From positions 112,071-176,070 of the forward strand of contig NZ_CAKD01000013.1 of NCBI RefSeq assembly GCF_000297025.1: a stretch of DNA of 64,000 nucleotides, in the 5' to 3' direction. The position numbers and the translations under genes are program-made. This DNA comes from Lactobacillus pasteurii DSM 23907 = CRBIP 24.76. GTDB taxonomy: Bacteria; Bacillota; Bacilli; Lactobacillales; Lactobacillaceae. The notes below the pieces were generated by a model. The model saw only the letters and a program-made list of their open reading frames with translations, made no database searches and was not told the DNA's origin. Numbering within the stretch: the stretch's first letter is position 1; each line of letters opens with the position of its first letter. Shown here piece after piece: positions 43,277 through 51,969 of this stretch.

Positions 43277-46200
43277 TTAGCCATTGTCCCTCTTCTTGAA
43301 AAGTGCAGTTAATCCTAATACTGATAAGGACAAGCCGAGTAAGAGGGAAAGCAAGCGAGACTTTTCGCCAGTTTGTGGCAAGGTAGCCTGTGAAGCAGTT
43401 GAACTATCAGGGTTTGCCGAAGTTGATACGATGGTTAATTTCGCCTTAGTTGTTTTGCCATTAGATGATTTATGATCAAGATCTTTTACTTCTAAGTGTT
43501 CTTTGGAAGTAGTTGTTTCTTCTTCGGTCTTAGAATTGTCAGTGTCTGTGATTTTGATATCTTCGGTAGTTACAACTTCAGATTCTGTCGGTTCCTCAGG
43601 TGTAATTGTTGGATCAGGAGTTGGTATTTCTGGAGTAGGGGTTACTGGGGTTGCTACTTTTTCTACGTAAATCTTGATCGGTTCATCCTTTGGACCGATT
43701 GTGATTTCAGTAGGGATGGTTTGTCCATCAACAAGCTTATAACCACTTGGTACTTGCAGATCTGTCTTGATGGTTTCATTCGTTTTTCCATTAACTGTGC
43801 TTCTTGAGAGTTCAGTTTCACTAGCCTTTTCGATGAAAATAATTGTCTGTTTGCCATCGCTAGCAGTATAAGTCACTGTAACTTCTGAGTCTTCGCTTTC
43901 AGGTGTAACGATTAATACTCCAACAGAAGTGCTTGCAGTGTAACCAGGAATAATTGGTGTGATTACTGCAGCCAAAGTAGATTCAGCCTTGTCCCAATCA
44001 GAGTATCTGACAACTTCTCCAGTAACTTGATCGATAAAGGCGGACCGCTTGAATTCAGCAGTCTGTTTTTGACTGCTAGTCTGGTTGGTATGTGGATCAA
44101 CAATGTTGATAGTTCTAGTTACTAATTTAGTAAGATCATCACGATTTTCAGAAATTTCTTTAATATCGTGTTCGATCAAGATTCTAATTGGTTTAGCTTT
44201 TTGAATAATTAAAACTTCTGTAGGAATAATCTGTCCATCAACTAACTTCCAGCCATCTGGAACTGGCATTTTTGGAGTAGCGATAGTTTTGGAAACTTGC
44301 CCAGTAACTGAGTAAGTAGGACCAACGATTTCGTTTGTATCTTTATCAACGAATTCAATAACTTGAGTATCTTCTAGAATTTCGTAGAAAATATCAACAT
44401 TAAATGAACTTGTTGTAGGAGCAACCCTATCTACTGCATTAAGAGCATCACTATTTGGACTTACAGTGTAATTGTATCCAGCGTAATTAGTAGGTGTGAA
44501 GGCTGTAAATCCTTGTGCAGAACCAGGTGCTAATTCAAAGCCATTATCGGTTAATTCCATTGTAACTAGGTCTAATGTGTAGGTCTTCTTGAATGAAACT
44601 GTTTCTTCAATTGTTCTGGTGTTATCAAGCGAGCGACGAACTCGAGTAGAGCTATTTGGTTCATTATGAATCGTAATAGTTCTAGTTACATTATAGGTAA
44701 GATCATCGTTGGTGATGGTCTTTTCGTAAATGACATTGCCCTTGTTTGGAATTAAATCACCAGCGTTTACTGGTTGATCAATTAGAACAGTATCATGGAC
44801 TAAACCAATAATAATTGGAGCAGCATCTTTTGTGAAAGTGATAGAAGTAGGGATGGTTTGTCCATCAGCAAGCTTCCAGCGTTCAGGAACAGACAAGGAG
44901 AAATCTTTACTCTCGCCAATCTTACCTTGATATGAACTAGATGAAATGATTTCTGAAGGGTTGTTTTGGTTTACAAAGCGAACTTCTTGAGAAGCAGTAG
45001 CAGCACGAACCACAACCTTGTAGATGCCGTTTACTTCATCAGCTAAGTCAGCAGGGGATGAGGTTAGAGTAATAGTAACCTCGTTCTTGCCGCCATCTTC
45101 AAGTTGAGCTTTAAGGTTGTTAATCTTGTCGTTGATTTGGCTATGGAGATCATCAACAGATTTGAAGATAATAGATGAAAATTTGTCTGTTTTAGTTGAC
45201 GTGGTGCCGTTAATCTGGTTATCGATTTTAAATGTTAGTTTGTTGGTTCTATTCCACTCTTCTTCGTTGGTGATTGGGGTGGTATTGTTTGTAATGATTA
45301 CAAGTGGGGCATTTCTATCATAACCTGGAATTAATGGGCCTTGGTAGTTGTCAGCGTAGATGACTTTAACTGAGCTTCCTTCGAAAGTTTCGCCCCAAGG
45401 TTTCTCAGAATTATATACTAAATTGTTAAAGTTTAAATTACTGAGGTTGATAGTTTCAAGTGTTTTTGTGTCTCTAAAAAATTGCCAAGCCAATTCAACG
45501 TTTTGAGTATTCCAAGTACTTAAATCGAGATTTTTAATGCCGGAGCCGGAGAAAACAAAGTGCATGTTTTTAACATTAGATACATCCCATTTAGAAACAT
45601 TAATGCTTTCTAAGTTTATTGTATTTAAAAACATACCATAAATTTCAATTGCTTTACTCATGTCCCAATTATCAATATCTAATTTGGATAACTTTTTAGC
45701 GGAACTGAACATATATCTAAAGTTAGTTCCGCTAGAAGTATCCCATTTACTTACATCAAGATTATCTAGATTTGTCATCCCAGAAAACATACTTTCAAAT
45801 TTTTTGACATTAGAAGTATCCCATTTGCTTATATCAAGAAATGAAATTTTATTACTATATTCAAACATTCCGTACATATTGATAACATTGGAAGTATTCC
45901 ATTTGCTTATGTCAAGATGTTCAAGATCGGTTCTTGCAAATGTACGTACCATCGAGTTTACCTTGGAAGTGTCCCAGTTAGATATATCCAATCTTGAAAA
46001 TTTAAGTCCAGAGAACGTGGCATTCATATTTGTAACATTAGAAGTATTCCACTTACTTACGTCCAAATCCTTTAATGATCTGGAATTAGCGAATGTATTA
46101 GATAGATTTATAACATTAGAGGTATTCCATTTGCTTACGTCCAACTTTTGAAGTTTTTGAGTGTTATCAAAAGCATATTGCATATCTTTAATATTGTGAG

Positions 46201-47755
46201 TATCCCATCTAGAAACGTCTAAATTTTCTAAACTGGTAGCATTCTCAAACATATTTGCTATTGTTGTTAAATTTGAAGTATCCCACTTGGAAACATCTAA
46301 TTTTGTTAAACTTCTCATGTCACTAAACATAGCAGTTGCATTGATTAAATTCGAAGTATCCCATCTAGAAACACCCAAAAAGGAAAATGATGTACCTGAA
46401 AACATATAATTTGCATATTTCAAGTTAGAAGTATCCCAGTTACTTACATCTAGCTCTTCTAAACCTGAGTCTTTAAAAGCGTATGATGCAGTTATTATTT
46501 TAGACGTATCCCAGGCGGCTAGATTTATTTCTTTTAAATTGGACGTATTAACTAAAAATCTTTCTATGTTTGTTATTTTTGAAGTGTTCCATTTATCAAT
46601 CTTTAACGAAGCAAGAGTACGAATTCCTATGAATGCACTATCAAGATTTATTAGACTTTGAGTATCCCAACTATTCAAATCTAAATTTGTCAAGGAAGTA
46701 TTACCAAATGCATGGGATAAGCTTTTAACATTAGATACATTCCAGTCTTCAATATTCAAAGAGTGAAGAGAATATAATTTATAGAATATACCTTCCATAT
46801 TAGTTATTTTATAAGTATCTAGATGATTAGCATCTATAGCTATTAGATTAGGATTGTAATAGGGATTAAATCTTTGGTATTCGTTTTGGACAGAAAAAGT
46901 CCGGCTCCAGTTTTCATTGCTGGCTATCAACTTGCTTCCACCGTTATGTGAAATTGTAATAGATGATTTTTGATCTGGATCAGGCAACTTAGATACATCA
47001 GTAATATCTAGCACAATCTTATGCATATCGCCGGAACTAATTGTAGCGACACCATCTTCTCCGATGATCCCTTTTTGTTGGAAGTCCCAAGTGTTTGGCA
47101 ATAACACATCGTAGCCACCTTTTTCTAGATCCCAACCCGTGATTTTGACATCTTTGTCATAAGTTTCATATAATATCGCATCCCAGTTAATCTGATCAAC
47201 TACTTGATTGGCCTCACTTGCTGCAGCACGTTTTGTTCTAACTTTGCCAGTTTTGTCAGCATCACTTTCTACTTTTTCAGTAGTCTTCTCTTCAACGGAT
47301 TCTTCTTTAGATGGCTCAGTCTTCTCCACCGTTGCAAGTTCACTAGAAGCTTTTTCGATTGCATTGCCAGTGTTTACAGTTGAATTAGGCTCTACCACGC
47401 TATTATTACTAGTTTCGGTATCCTTTTCAGCATTCTCATCGTTGTCTACTTCAGAAACTGACTCTTCTGCCACTGATTCTTCAACTACAGGTGGAGCTTC
47501 TTCCTTGGTTCCATCGAATTCAGTTACCTCAGTAGTTGAAGGGGTAGAAGTTTCTTCAGTAGTAGTCGTGGTTTCTACTGACAAAGGCTTATCAGTGGAG
47601 GTTTTGATCACTAAACCTGGTTTGTCTTGATCAGAATCGACAACAGCAGCATGAGCATGCCGAGAAACAGCAATAACGACCGTTCCGAAAAATACGGAGA
47701 CAAGTCCAATAGTTAATTTCCGCAATGTGTACTTTGGTCTAGTTGAAAATCTCAT
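43277..47755 (-). CDS. Giant LPQTG surface adhesin with BspA-type LRRs and MUB-like domains
   Basis: The 1492-residue product has a YSIRK-type signal (RPKYTLRKLTIGLVSVFFG, site near AHAAVV), then a Ser/Thr/Glu-rich stalk (about 40-180). At about 310-785 lie 17 BspA-type (DUF285) repeats of roughly 24 residues, each with a pattern like LDVSKWDTSNVTNM followed by a MF-containing loop. At about 990-1365 lie domains resembling mucin-binding MUB/Muc_B2 units (NVTRTITI, TRTINIVDPHT, KLVDGQTIPTEI recurring). The sortase signal LPQTG is at about 1458. ATG 47755 follows AGGAGGG; an upstream ATG at 47779 precedes that site and is rejected. Expected role: mucus or epithelial adhesion. The promoter region carries a cre box. 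Confidence 0.92.
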   Translation of the reverse strand: MRFSTRPKYTLRKLTIGLVSVFFGTVVIAVSRHAHAAVVDSDQDKPGLVIKTSTDKPLSVETTTTTEETSTPSTTEVTEFDGTKEEAPPVVEESVAEESVSEVDNDENAEKDTETSNNSVVEPNSTVNTGNAIEKASSELATVEKTEPSKEESVEEKTTEKVESDADKTGKVRTKRAAASEANQVVDQINWDAILYETYDKDVKITGWDLEKGGYDVLLPNTWDFQQKGIIGEDGVATISSGDMHKIVLDITDVSKLPDPDQKSSITISHNGGSKLIASNENWSRTFSVQNEYQRFNPYYNPNLIAIDANHLDTYKITNMEGIFYKLYSLHSLNIEDWNVSNVKSLSHAFGNTSLTNLDLNSWDTQSLINLDSAFIGIRTLASLKIDKWNTSKITNIERFLVNTSNLKEINLAAWDTSKIITASYAFKDSGLEELDVSNWDTSNLKYANYMFSGTSFSFLGVSRWDTSNLINATAMFSDMRSLTKLDVSKWDTSNLTTIANMFENATSLENLDVSRWDTHNIKDMQYAFDNTQKLQKLDVSKWNTSNVINLSNTFANSRSLKDLDVSKWNTSNVTNMNATFSGLKFSRLDISNWDTSKVNSMVRTFARTDLEHLDISKWNTSNVINMYGMFEYSNKISFLDISKWDTSNVKKFESMFSGMTNLDNLDVSKWDTSSGTNFRYMFSSAKKLSKLDIDNWDMSKAIEIYGMFLNTINLESINVSKWDVSNVKNMHFVFSGSGIKNLDLSTWNTQNVELAWQFFRDTKTLETINLSNLNFNNLVYNSEKPWGETFEGSSVKVIYADNYQGPLIPGYDRNAPLVIITNNTTPITNEEEWNRTNKLTFKIDNQINGTTSTKTDKFSSIIFKSVDDLHSQINDKINNLKAQLEDGGKNEVTITLTSSPADLADEVNGIYKVVVRAATASQEVRFVNQNNPSEIISSSSYQGKIGESKDFSLSVPERWKLADGQTIPTSITFTKDAAPIIIGLVHDTVLIDQPVNAGDLIPNKGNVIYEKTITNDDLTYNVTRTITIHNEPNSSTRVRRSLDNTRTIEETVSFKKTYTLDLVTMELTDNGFELAPGSAQGFTAFTPTNYAGYNYTVSPNSDALNAVDRVAPTTSSFNVDIFYEILEDTQVIEFVDKDTNEIVGPTYSVTGQVSKTIATPKMPVPDGWKLVDGQIIPTEVLIIQKAKPIRILIEHDIKEISENRDDLTKLVTRTINIVDPHTNQTSSQKQTAEFKRSAFIDQVTGEVVRYSDWDKAESTLAAVITPIIPGYTASTSVGVLIVTPESEDSEVTVTYTASDGKQTIIFIEKASETELSRSTVNGKTNETIKTDLQVPSGYKLVDGQTIPTEITIGPKDEPIKIYVEKVATPVTPTPEIPTPDPTITPEEPTESEVVTTEDIKITDTDNSKTEEETTTSKEHLEVKDLDHKSSNGKTTKAKLTIVSTSANPDSSTASQATLPQTGEKSRLLSLLLGLSLSVLGLTALFKKRDNG
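45410..46800 (-). repeat. Tandem coding repeats (about 72 bases each) for BspA-type LRR units
   Basis: Seventeen units carrying W(D/N)(T/V/M)(S/Q/H) in register occur; the middle ones are most alike (for example repeated LDVSKW(D/N)TSN). Such arrays can change length by recombination. Confidence 0.85.
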
Positions 47756-47838
47756 TTTTATCCCTCCTATATCGAACATAAATCTATAGGGTATAAATCT
47801 TCTCTATACTTATATTATAATAGATCATATGACATTGA

Positions 47839-47852
47839 TGAAAGCGATAACA
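47839..47852. promoter_or_regulatory. cre box upstream of the giant adhesin
   Basis: TGAAAGCGATAACA satisfies TGWNANCGNTNWCA fully. It overlaps the position expected for the -35 of a minus-strand promoter with TATAAT near 47819-47814, so CcpA should repress the adhesin when preferred sugar is present. Confidence 0.72.
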
Positions 47853-47855
47853 CCT

Positions 47856-48176
47856 GACTGAATAAGAATAATTTGGTCTATTTTTGGTACACAAATACTT
47901 AATTATTATATCTATATAGACACTACTTATTGTAATTATAGCTACAAATCTGAATTTTCTCGCCATCAAAAACATAAAAAGGAGTATCATAACAGTAAAT
48001 CCAGTAAAGAAATATTTAGCTGCCGACGAGCTTTTTAGTAATTATAAAAGTTTGTCGACTTAATACTTATACTTGATTTGCATAGCTAGGAATTGAAAAT
48101 AGATATTTTTATCAAGCAGAAAAAAGCGCTAGAGTAAAGCTACAGACAATAATTTATGTGTAACGGAGGGACAAAT
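47856..48176. other. Intergenic stretch without recognised gene
   Basis: About 320 bases between the adhesin promoter and the broken flavodoxin-like gene. It is AT-rich. The only structure I see is a weak imperfect hairpin at about 48022-48058 (CCGACGAGCTTTT with AAAAGTTTGTCG). No coding frame is convincing. Confidence 0.5.
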
Positions 48177-48615
48177 ATGAAAATCGTTATCTTAACAGGA
48201 AGTCCGCACAATCCTGGCGCATCAAATACCTTGGCAGATTATTTTGAAAAAGGTGCAAAAGAAGCTGGAAACGAAGTCTTTCGCTATGACGCAGGCTTGC
48301 AAGGCAAAGTCAATCCTCATTTCTTACAAGTTGAGTCAAAGCCAGGGATGGAAATAACTATTCCAGACCATGATGAAATCGAAGCTGAAGTTATGCCTAA
48401 GCTGTTAGAAGCAGATTTAGTAGTTCTAGTTTCATCGCTGTATTACTTTGGGATCAACGCTCAGTTTAGCTGCGATTAAGCTTCACATGAAGAAGCTTCA
48501 AGATTACATGCGCTGGCCAAGCTTAGGCGAAATTTACGCCGATGACTCCTGGAATAATAAGAAATTGCAAAAGCATGCACAACGAGCATATGAACTGGGC
48601 AAGTCTTTGAAGTAG
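48177..48615 (+). pseudogene. Flavodoxin-fold NAD(P)H oxidoreductase, internally deleted
   Basis: ATG 48177, behind GGAGGGAC, starts a typical NADPH-dependent FMN reductase N-terminus: MKIVILTGSPHNPGASNTLADYF (phosphate-binding loop) and LLEADLVVLVSSLYYFGINAQ. The frame then stops at 48477-48479. A second frame supplies the C-terminus (KLHMKKLQDYMRWPSLGEIYADD...YELGKSLK) and ends at 48613-48615. About 40-60 residues from the centre are missing at the junction near 48465. The remainder cannot form a complete flavin site, so the gene is dead. Confidence 0.8.
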
Positions 48616-48641
48616 GAAAATACAGATTGTTGGCTATTATT

Positions 48642-48683
48642 AAAAAGTAGGACAGAATTCCACATGGAAATCTGTCCTTTTTT
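48642..48683 (+). terminator. Rho-independent terminator
   Basis: AGGACAGA pairs with TCTGTCCT, followed by TTTTTT. Confidence 0.82.
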
Positions 48684-48701
48684 AGTCCTGAGCATATCAT
48701 T

Positions 48702-48729
48702 TTGACAGCGCTAACAATAGTGTTACAAT
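48702..48729 (+). promoter_or_regulatory. Promoter of the NADH oxidase gene with embedded cre box
   Basis: Consensus TTGACA (48702-48707) and TACAAT (48724-48729) are 16 bases apart. TGACAGCGCTAACA (48703-48716) fits the cre consensus completely and covers the -35 and spacer. Confidence 0.78.
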
Positions 48730-48756
48730 CTAAGGCGATAAAAGGAGGTATTTTTT

Positions 48757-50118
48757 ATGACAAAAAAGATTGTAATCATTGGTGCTTCTCACCCAGGACA
48801 TGAAGCTGCGATTGAACTACTTGATCGCTACAAGAACGTTGACGTTCAAGTATTTGAAGCAAGCGATTTTGTTTCCTTTATGTCTTGCGGGATGAAACTA
48901 TTTTTGGAAGGAAAGACCACTGGTCAAAATAACGTTAGAAATTTTGAACCAAATGATCTGATTGAACGTGGTGGTAAGATTGAAAATAATAGTCAAGCTA
49001 TTGCGATTAATCCTGATAAAAAGACTGTCACAATCAAAAATACGGTAACTAACAACACTAAAGACGTTAGCTACGACAAGCTGATTTTAACCCCAGGTGT
49101 TGTACCACAAAATATCCCTGTCGAAGGGAATGATTTGGACAATATCTTTTTAATGAGAGGATATTCATGGGCAAGCAAAATTGATCAAGCCTTGAAGGAT
49201 TCAAGCATTAAAAAGGTAGCTGTTATCGGTGCAGGCAATGGTGTTTCAGCTGTTGAAGCAGCCGTAATGCATGGCAAAGAAGTTACCTTGATTGACATCA
49301 ATGATGCGCCTCTTGCTAATTATTTGCCTAAAGAATTTACTGATGTTTTTGAAAATGAATTAAAGGATAAAAATGTCAACCTAGTCATGGGTGCTAAGGT
49401 AACTGGATTCAAGGGCGATCAAGCAGTTAAGACGATTGTTACTGATAAAGGCGAAATTGAAACGGATTTAGTTATTATCACTGTCGGCATCAAGGCAAAT
49501 ACTGACTGGCTCAAGGGTGTAGTTGAGCTTAACAAGCAAGGTTACATTGAAACTGATGAATACTTCAGAACTAATCTTGAAGATGTCTATGCCTTAGGGG
49601 ATGCTATTTGGCCATATTCAATTCCAGCTGGCAAACATATTCCAATTCCTTCAGCTACAGCTTCAAGACATGAGGCTGAATACTTGGTTAACCATCTTTT
49701 TGAAGCTAAGCCATCTCGTCCATTTTACGGTTTAGCCGGTGCACAACTCTTAGAATTTGGCGATGTACATGCAGTGGCAACAGGTTTGAATACTCGCACG
49801 GCTAAGTTTGCCGGAATAGATGCAAAAACCAGTGTTTATGTAGATCATTTAAGACCTGACTTTATTCCTGAAGAAGATAATCCATTAGGGTATGTTGCGC
49901 TTACTTACAATGCTTCATCACACCAGATTTTGGGTGGAGCTGTAATGTCGAAATATGACCTTACTGGTCAAGGCAATGTCCTTAGTTTGGCAATAAGTCA
50001 CAAGTTGACTTTGGAAGATTTGGCAGAACAAGATTTCTTCTTCTCACCAAGCTTTGACCGTCAATGGAATATTCTTAATTTAGCTGCTCAACATGCTTTA
50101 GGTTGGGCTAAGTTTTAG
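48757..50118 (+). CDS. nox: NADH oxidase / CoA-disulfide-reductase-like flavoprotein
   Basis: This 453-residue protein belongs to the group of pyridine nucleotide-disulfide oxidoreductases that reduce O2 with NADH. The FAD-binding N-terminus is IVIIGASHPGHEAAIELL; the redox-active Cys is residue 44 in FVSFMSCGMKL; the NADH-binding loop is VAVIGAGNGVSAVEAA; and the FAD segment YALGDAIWPYSIPAG follows. The C-terminal dimerisation domain is present. A single Cys at this position is typical of water-forming Nox enzymes, which protect catalase-negative lactobacilli and regenerate NAD+. The first glycine motif has His-Pro where many have Gly-Xaa, a mild oddity. The ribosome site is AAAGGAGGT; a cre box sits in the promoter. 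Confidence 0.9.
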   Translation: MTKKIVIIGASHPGHEAAIELLDRYKNVDVQVFEASDFVSFMSCGMKLFLEGKTTGQNNVRNFEPNDLIERGGKIENNSQAIAINPDKKTVTIKNTVTNNTKDVSYDKLILTPGVVPQNIPVEGNDLDNIFLMRGYSWASKIDQALKDSSIKKVAVIGAGNGVSAVEAAVMHGKEVTLIDINDAPLANYLPKEFTDVFENELKDKNVNLVMGAKVTGFKGDQAVKTIVTDKGEIETDLVIITVGIKANTDWLKGVVELNKQGYIETDEYFRTNLEDVYALGDAIWPYSIPAGKHIPIPSATASRHEAEYLVNHLFEAKPSRPFYGLAGAQLLEFGDVHAVATGLNTRTAKFAGIDAKTSVYVDHLRPDFIPEEDNPLGYVALTYNASSHQILGGAVMSKYDLTGQGNVLSLAISHKLTLEDLAEQDFFFSPSFDRQWNILNLAAQHALGWAKF

Positions 50119-50137
50119 AAAATAAATTTGAGTATGC

Positions 50138-50177
50138 AAATAACCTGCTACTTTACGAGAGAGTAGCAGGTTATTTG
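50138..50177 (+). terminator. Rho-independent terminator of nox
   Basis: AAATAACCTGCTACT pairs with AGTAGCAGGTTATTT across TTACGAG. Confidence 0.88.
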
Positions 50178-50232
50178 CTTTATCTTGGTTATCCATCTAA
50201 TAGGATGGATGTAAAAGAAAAAAACAACCACT
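50178..50232 (+). pseudogene. 3' remnant of the small hydrophobic peptide gene and start of its hairpin element
   Basis: The frame reads ILVIHLIGWM then TAA (50212-50214), matching ILVIHLLKWM and TAA of the intact peptide at 51616-51765. The following AAAAGAAAAAAACAACCACT is identical to the bases after the intact stop. Upstream coding sequence is missing and the hairpin partner is lost. Confidence 0.65.
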
Positions 50233-50315
50233 TTCCATTGCATATCAACATATAGGTATGATACTTTATTAAAGTTGAAATTGTGACATTGTTCATCGAA
50301 ATGGGAGGAAGAAGA

Positions 50316-51464
50316 ATGAAATGTCCAAATTGTGGAGCCAAAAATGATAAAGGTGCCAGTTTTTGCGGTAATTGTGGCAAATCATTAGAGTTAAAGCAAG
50401 TGCCGAAATCAACTGATATAGCCAAAAAGAGTAGAAAGAGCTTGATCTATTTAGTCTTGGCTATAGCAATCGTTGGTATTTCGGTTTCTGCCGGAATATT
50501 TATGGCGAAGCAGTCGAAGATGCAAGAAGTTAACAAGACTGCTGATACGAAAGTGACCAAGCAAAGCAAAAAGAAAACTCATCAGACTAAAGAGAAGATA
50601 ACTTTTTTGACTTCTACTAAAATTGCGGATTACTCGCCTAAAGAAGCAGTAGCGATTATTGTAGCTTATATGAAAAATCAGGAAAACCCTGTCTGGAGTA
50701 AGTTGACGCAGCAGGATGAAATCGATTTGAAGATCCGTCAAAAGGCCAACTATCAATTTGCTGTATCTGATCCAGTCTATGTTTTTAATGAATCAGCTGC
50801 TTACTCTTATGTGCCAGATAAGCAGGATGCAAACGACATGACAGTTGTGCTTTATACCAATGCTGGTAAGACTGTAAGCTACAAAAACTTTAGCAGTATG
50901 GTTCGCACTTTAAGACGGCAGAAATTGGATCAGGAAACTTCTGAGTTAAGCAAAATTGTCAAAGTAATTGATCAAAGAAATCAAACTTCAGCTGCCAAGA
51001 CCTCTTATCCTGGAGATAAAGGCCTCTACACTTTCCCAGAAGAAATGCGCGGCAAATGGTATTACTGGGATAAATACGACAAAAAGGTGAAGATGCAAGA
51101 ATTTACAGAGCATAATATTGTTTCTGAAATGGGCAGTTCTGAAGCACATGAAATGGATCCACATTTTTTAGCAACCTTTGACTATTCAAAGATATCTAAA
51201 GAATACCGTGAAGCTGCAAAAGATTGGGTTCGAATTATGGAATTTGATAAGCCACTCGATGGAATTTACTGGATAAATGTTCGTGGATATTTCCAAGGTG
51301 CCGGAGATGGCGAATACTATGCCTTGCACACCGAAAAAGGCCAGCCAGTCTTGTTAGTTGCAGTTGGTGCACAAGTTTCAGTGACTGATGTAGCATTCAG
51401 AAGTCCTGACTTAGCTAAAAAATATAAAGATTACCAGTTTTCTGATTTGAGATATTTGGATTAG
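50316..51464 (+). CDS. Zinc-ribbon, membrane-anchored protein with RGKWY extracellular domain
   Basis: The 382-residue product starts with a cytosolic zinc ribbon (CPNC...CGNC within the first 25 residues). One transmembrane helix follows (about 47-68, SLIYLVLAIAIVGISVSAGI), then an outside region of about 300 residues. Its C-terminal 150 residues begin YTFPEEMRGKWYYWDKYDKK, contain WINVRGYFQGAGDGEYY and end RSPDLAKKYKDYQFSDL. This is the same domain as in the lipoprotein at 25911-26477 and the secreted protein at 37423-37938. The start at 50316 follows GGGAGGAAG; an upstream in-frame ATG at 50283 is rejected on ribosome-site grounds. Function unknown; the layout suggests signalling or envelope sensing. 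Confidence 0.78.
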   Translation: MKCPNCGAKNDKGASFCGNCGKSLELKQVPKSTDIAKKSRKSLIYLVLAIAIVGISVSAGIFMAKQSKMQEVNKTADTKVTKQSKKKTHQTKEKITFLTSTKIADYSPKEAVAIIVAYMKNQENPVWSKLTQQDEIDLKIRQKANYQFAVSDPVYVFNESAAYSYVPDKQDANDMTVVLYTNAGKTVSYKNFSSMVRTLRRQKLDQETSELSKIVKVIDQRNQTSAAKTSYPGDKGLYTFPEEMRGKWYYWDKYDKKVKMQEFTEHNIVSEMGSSEAHEMDPHFLATFDYSKISKEYREAAKDWVRIMEFDKPLDGIYWINVRGYFQGAGDGEYYALHTEKGQPVLLVAVGAQVSVTDVAFRSPDLAKKYKDYQFSDLRYLD

Positions 51465-51615
51465 AAAACTCACAATAATTTGTTGATCAGTTAATTGTGT
51501 ATTGATAAAATTTGTATAGCAGAAAAGTGAACAGTGGTGGTCTTCTTTTTCGAAAGGGTATGCCTATGGGGAAATTTTCCAAATAAGCAGAAACTAAGTA
51601 GAAAGGAGGTTAATG

Positions 51616-51765
51616 ATGAATTTCCTCTACCGGAAAGTCATCAAGCTAATCCGGGAGACGATAGTGCTTACTTATTGGTTAACAGTCCTTGCGACAAATT
51701 TAGTCAAGCTAGTGGCAACCATCGGATATCTTATCCTGGTGATCCATTTGCTCAAATGGATGTAA
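51616..51765 (+). CDS. Small hydrophobic peptide, candidate type I toxin
   Basis: A 49-residue frame starts at ATG 51616, 6 bases after a consensus GGAGG (an ATG at 51613 is also in frame but too close). A basic N-terminus (MNFLYRKVIKLIR) is followed by a long hydrophobic stretch (TIVLTYWLTVLATNLVKLVA, then TIGYLILVIHLLKWM). Degenerate relatives occur at 37170-37209 and 50178-50214, with aligned residues and the same stop context, so the frame is real. The gene runs into the repeated two-hairpin RNA element. Small membrane peptide, strong ribosome site and structured overlapping RNA fit a type I toxin-antitoxin locus. It is not clearly of the Fst, TxpA or holin-like families I know. Confidence 0.6.
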   Translation: MNFLYRKVIKLIRETIVLTYWLTVLATNLVKLVATIGYLILVIHLLKWM

Positions 51766-51769
51766 AAGA

Positions 51770-51886
51770 AAAAAACAACCACTATCAACTTTGACTGAGT
51801 GCTAGTGGTTGTTTGAACTACTTTATAATTAGGTCACCGCATTTGCGGATCTGCTAGGGGAGATGTCTGCAAACATCTCCCTTTTT
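51770..51886. repeat. Repeated non-coding element, copy B (two hairpins)
   Basis: Same order as copy A: hairpin 1 (ACAACCACTA 51775-51784 with TAGTGGTTGT 51803-51812), the invariant core GTCACCGCATTTGCGGATCT, and hairpin 2 (GGGAGATGT with ACATCTCCC and TTTTT, 51857-51886). On the plus strand hairpin 2 is the terminator. On the minus strand hairpin 1 is followed by seven T and would terminate an antisense RNA inside the toxin-like gene's 3' end; a minus-strand TATAAA lies at about 51830-51825. Confidence 0.68.
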
Positions 51887-51923
51887 CTATACCCATTGTA
51901 ACAGTTTTAACGCTGCGATACAA

Positions 51924-51967
51924 GAAACAGCCAAGTCAGAGAGGGGGATATTGACTTAGCTGTTTTT
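51924..51967. terminator. Terminator of the kinase-transketolase operon
   Basis: AAACAGCCAAGTCA pairs with TGACTTAGCTGTTT; T-rich on both sides. Confidence 0.8.
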
Positions 51968-51969
51968 AG

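Noticed and set aside
45660..46151. A plus-strand frame of 163 codons opposite the adhesin
   Set aside because: It is a periodic shadow produced by the repetitive LRR coding sequence on the other strand.
36829..51535. The 15-base string AAAAGTGAACAGTGG occurs near 36829 and 51523, both left of the repeated RNA element
   Set aside because: In 64 kb of AT-rich DNA a few chance 15-base repeats are expected, and the bases after it are unrelated at the two sites, so I do not treat it as an element boundary.
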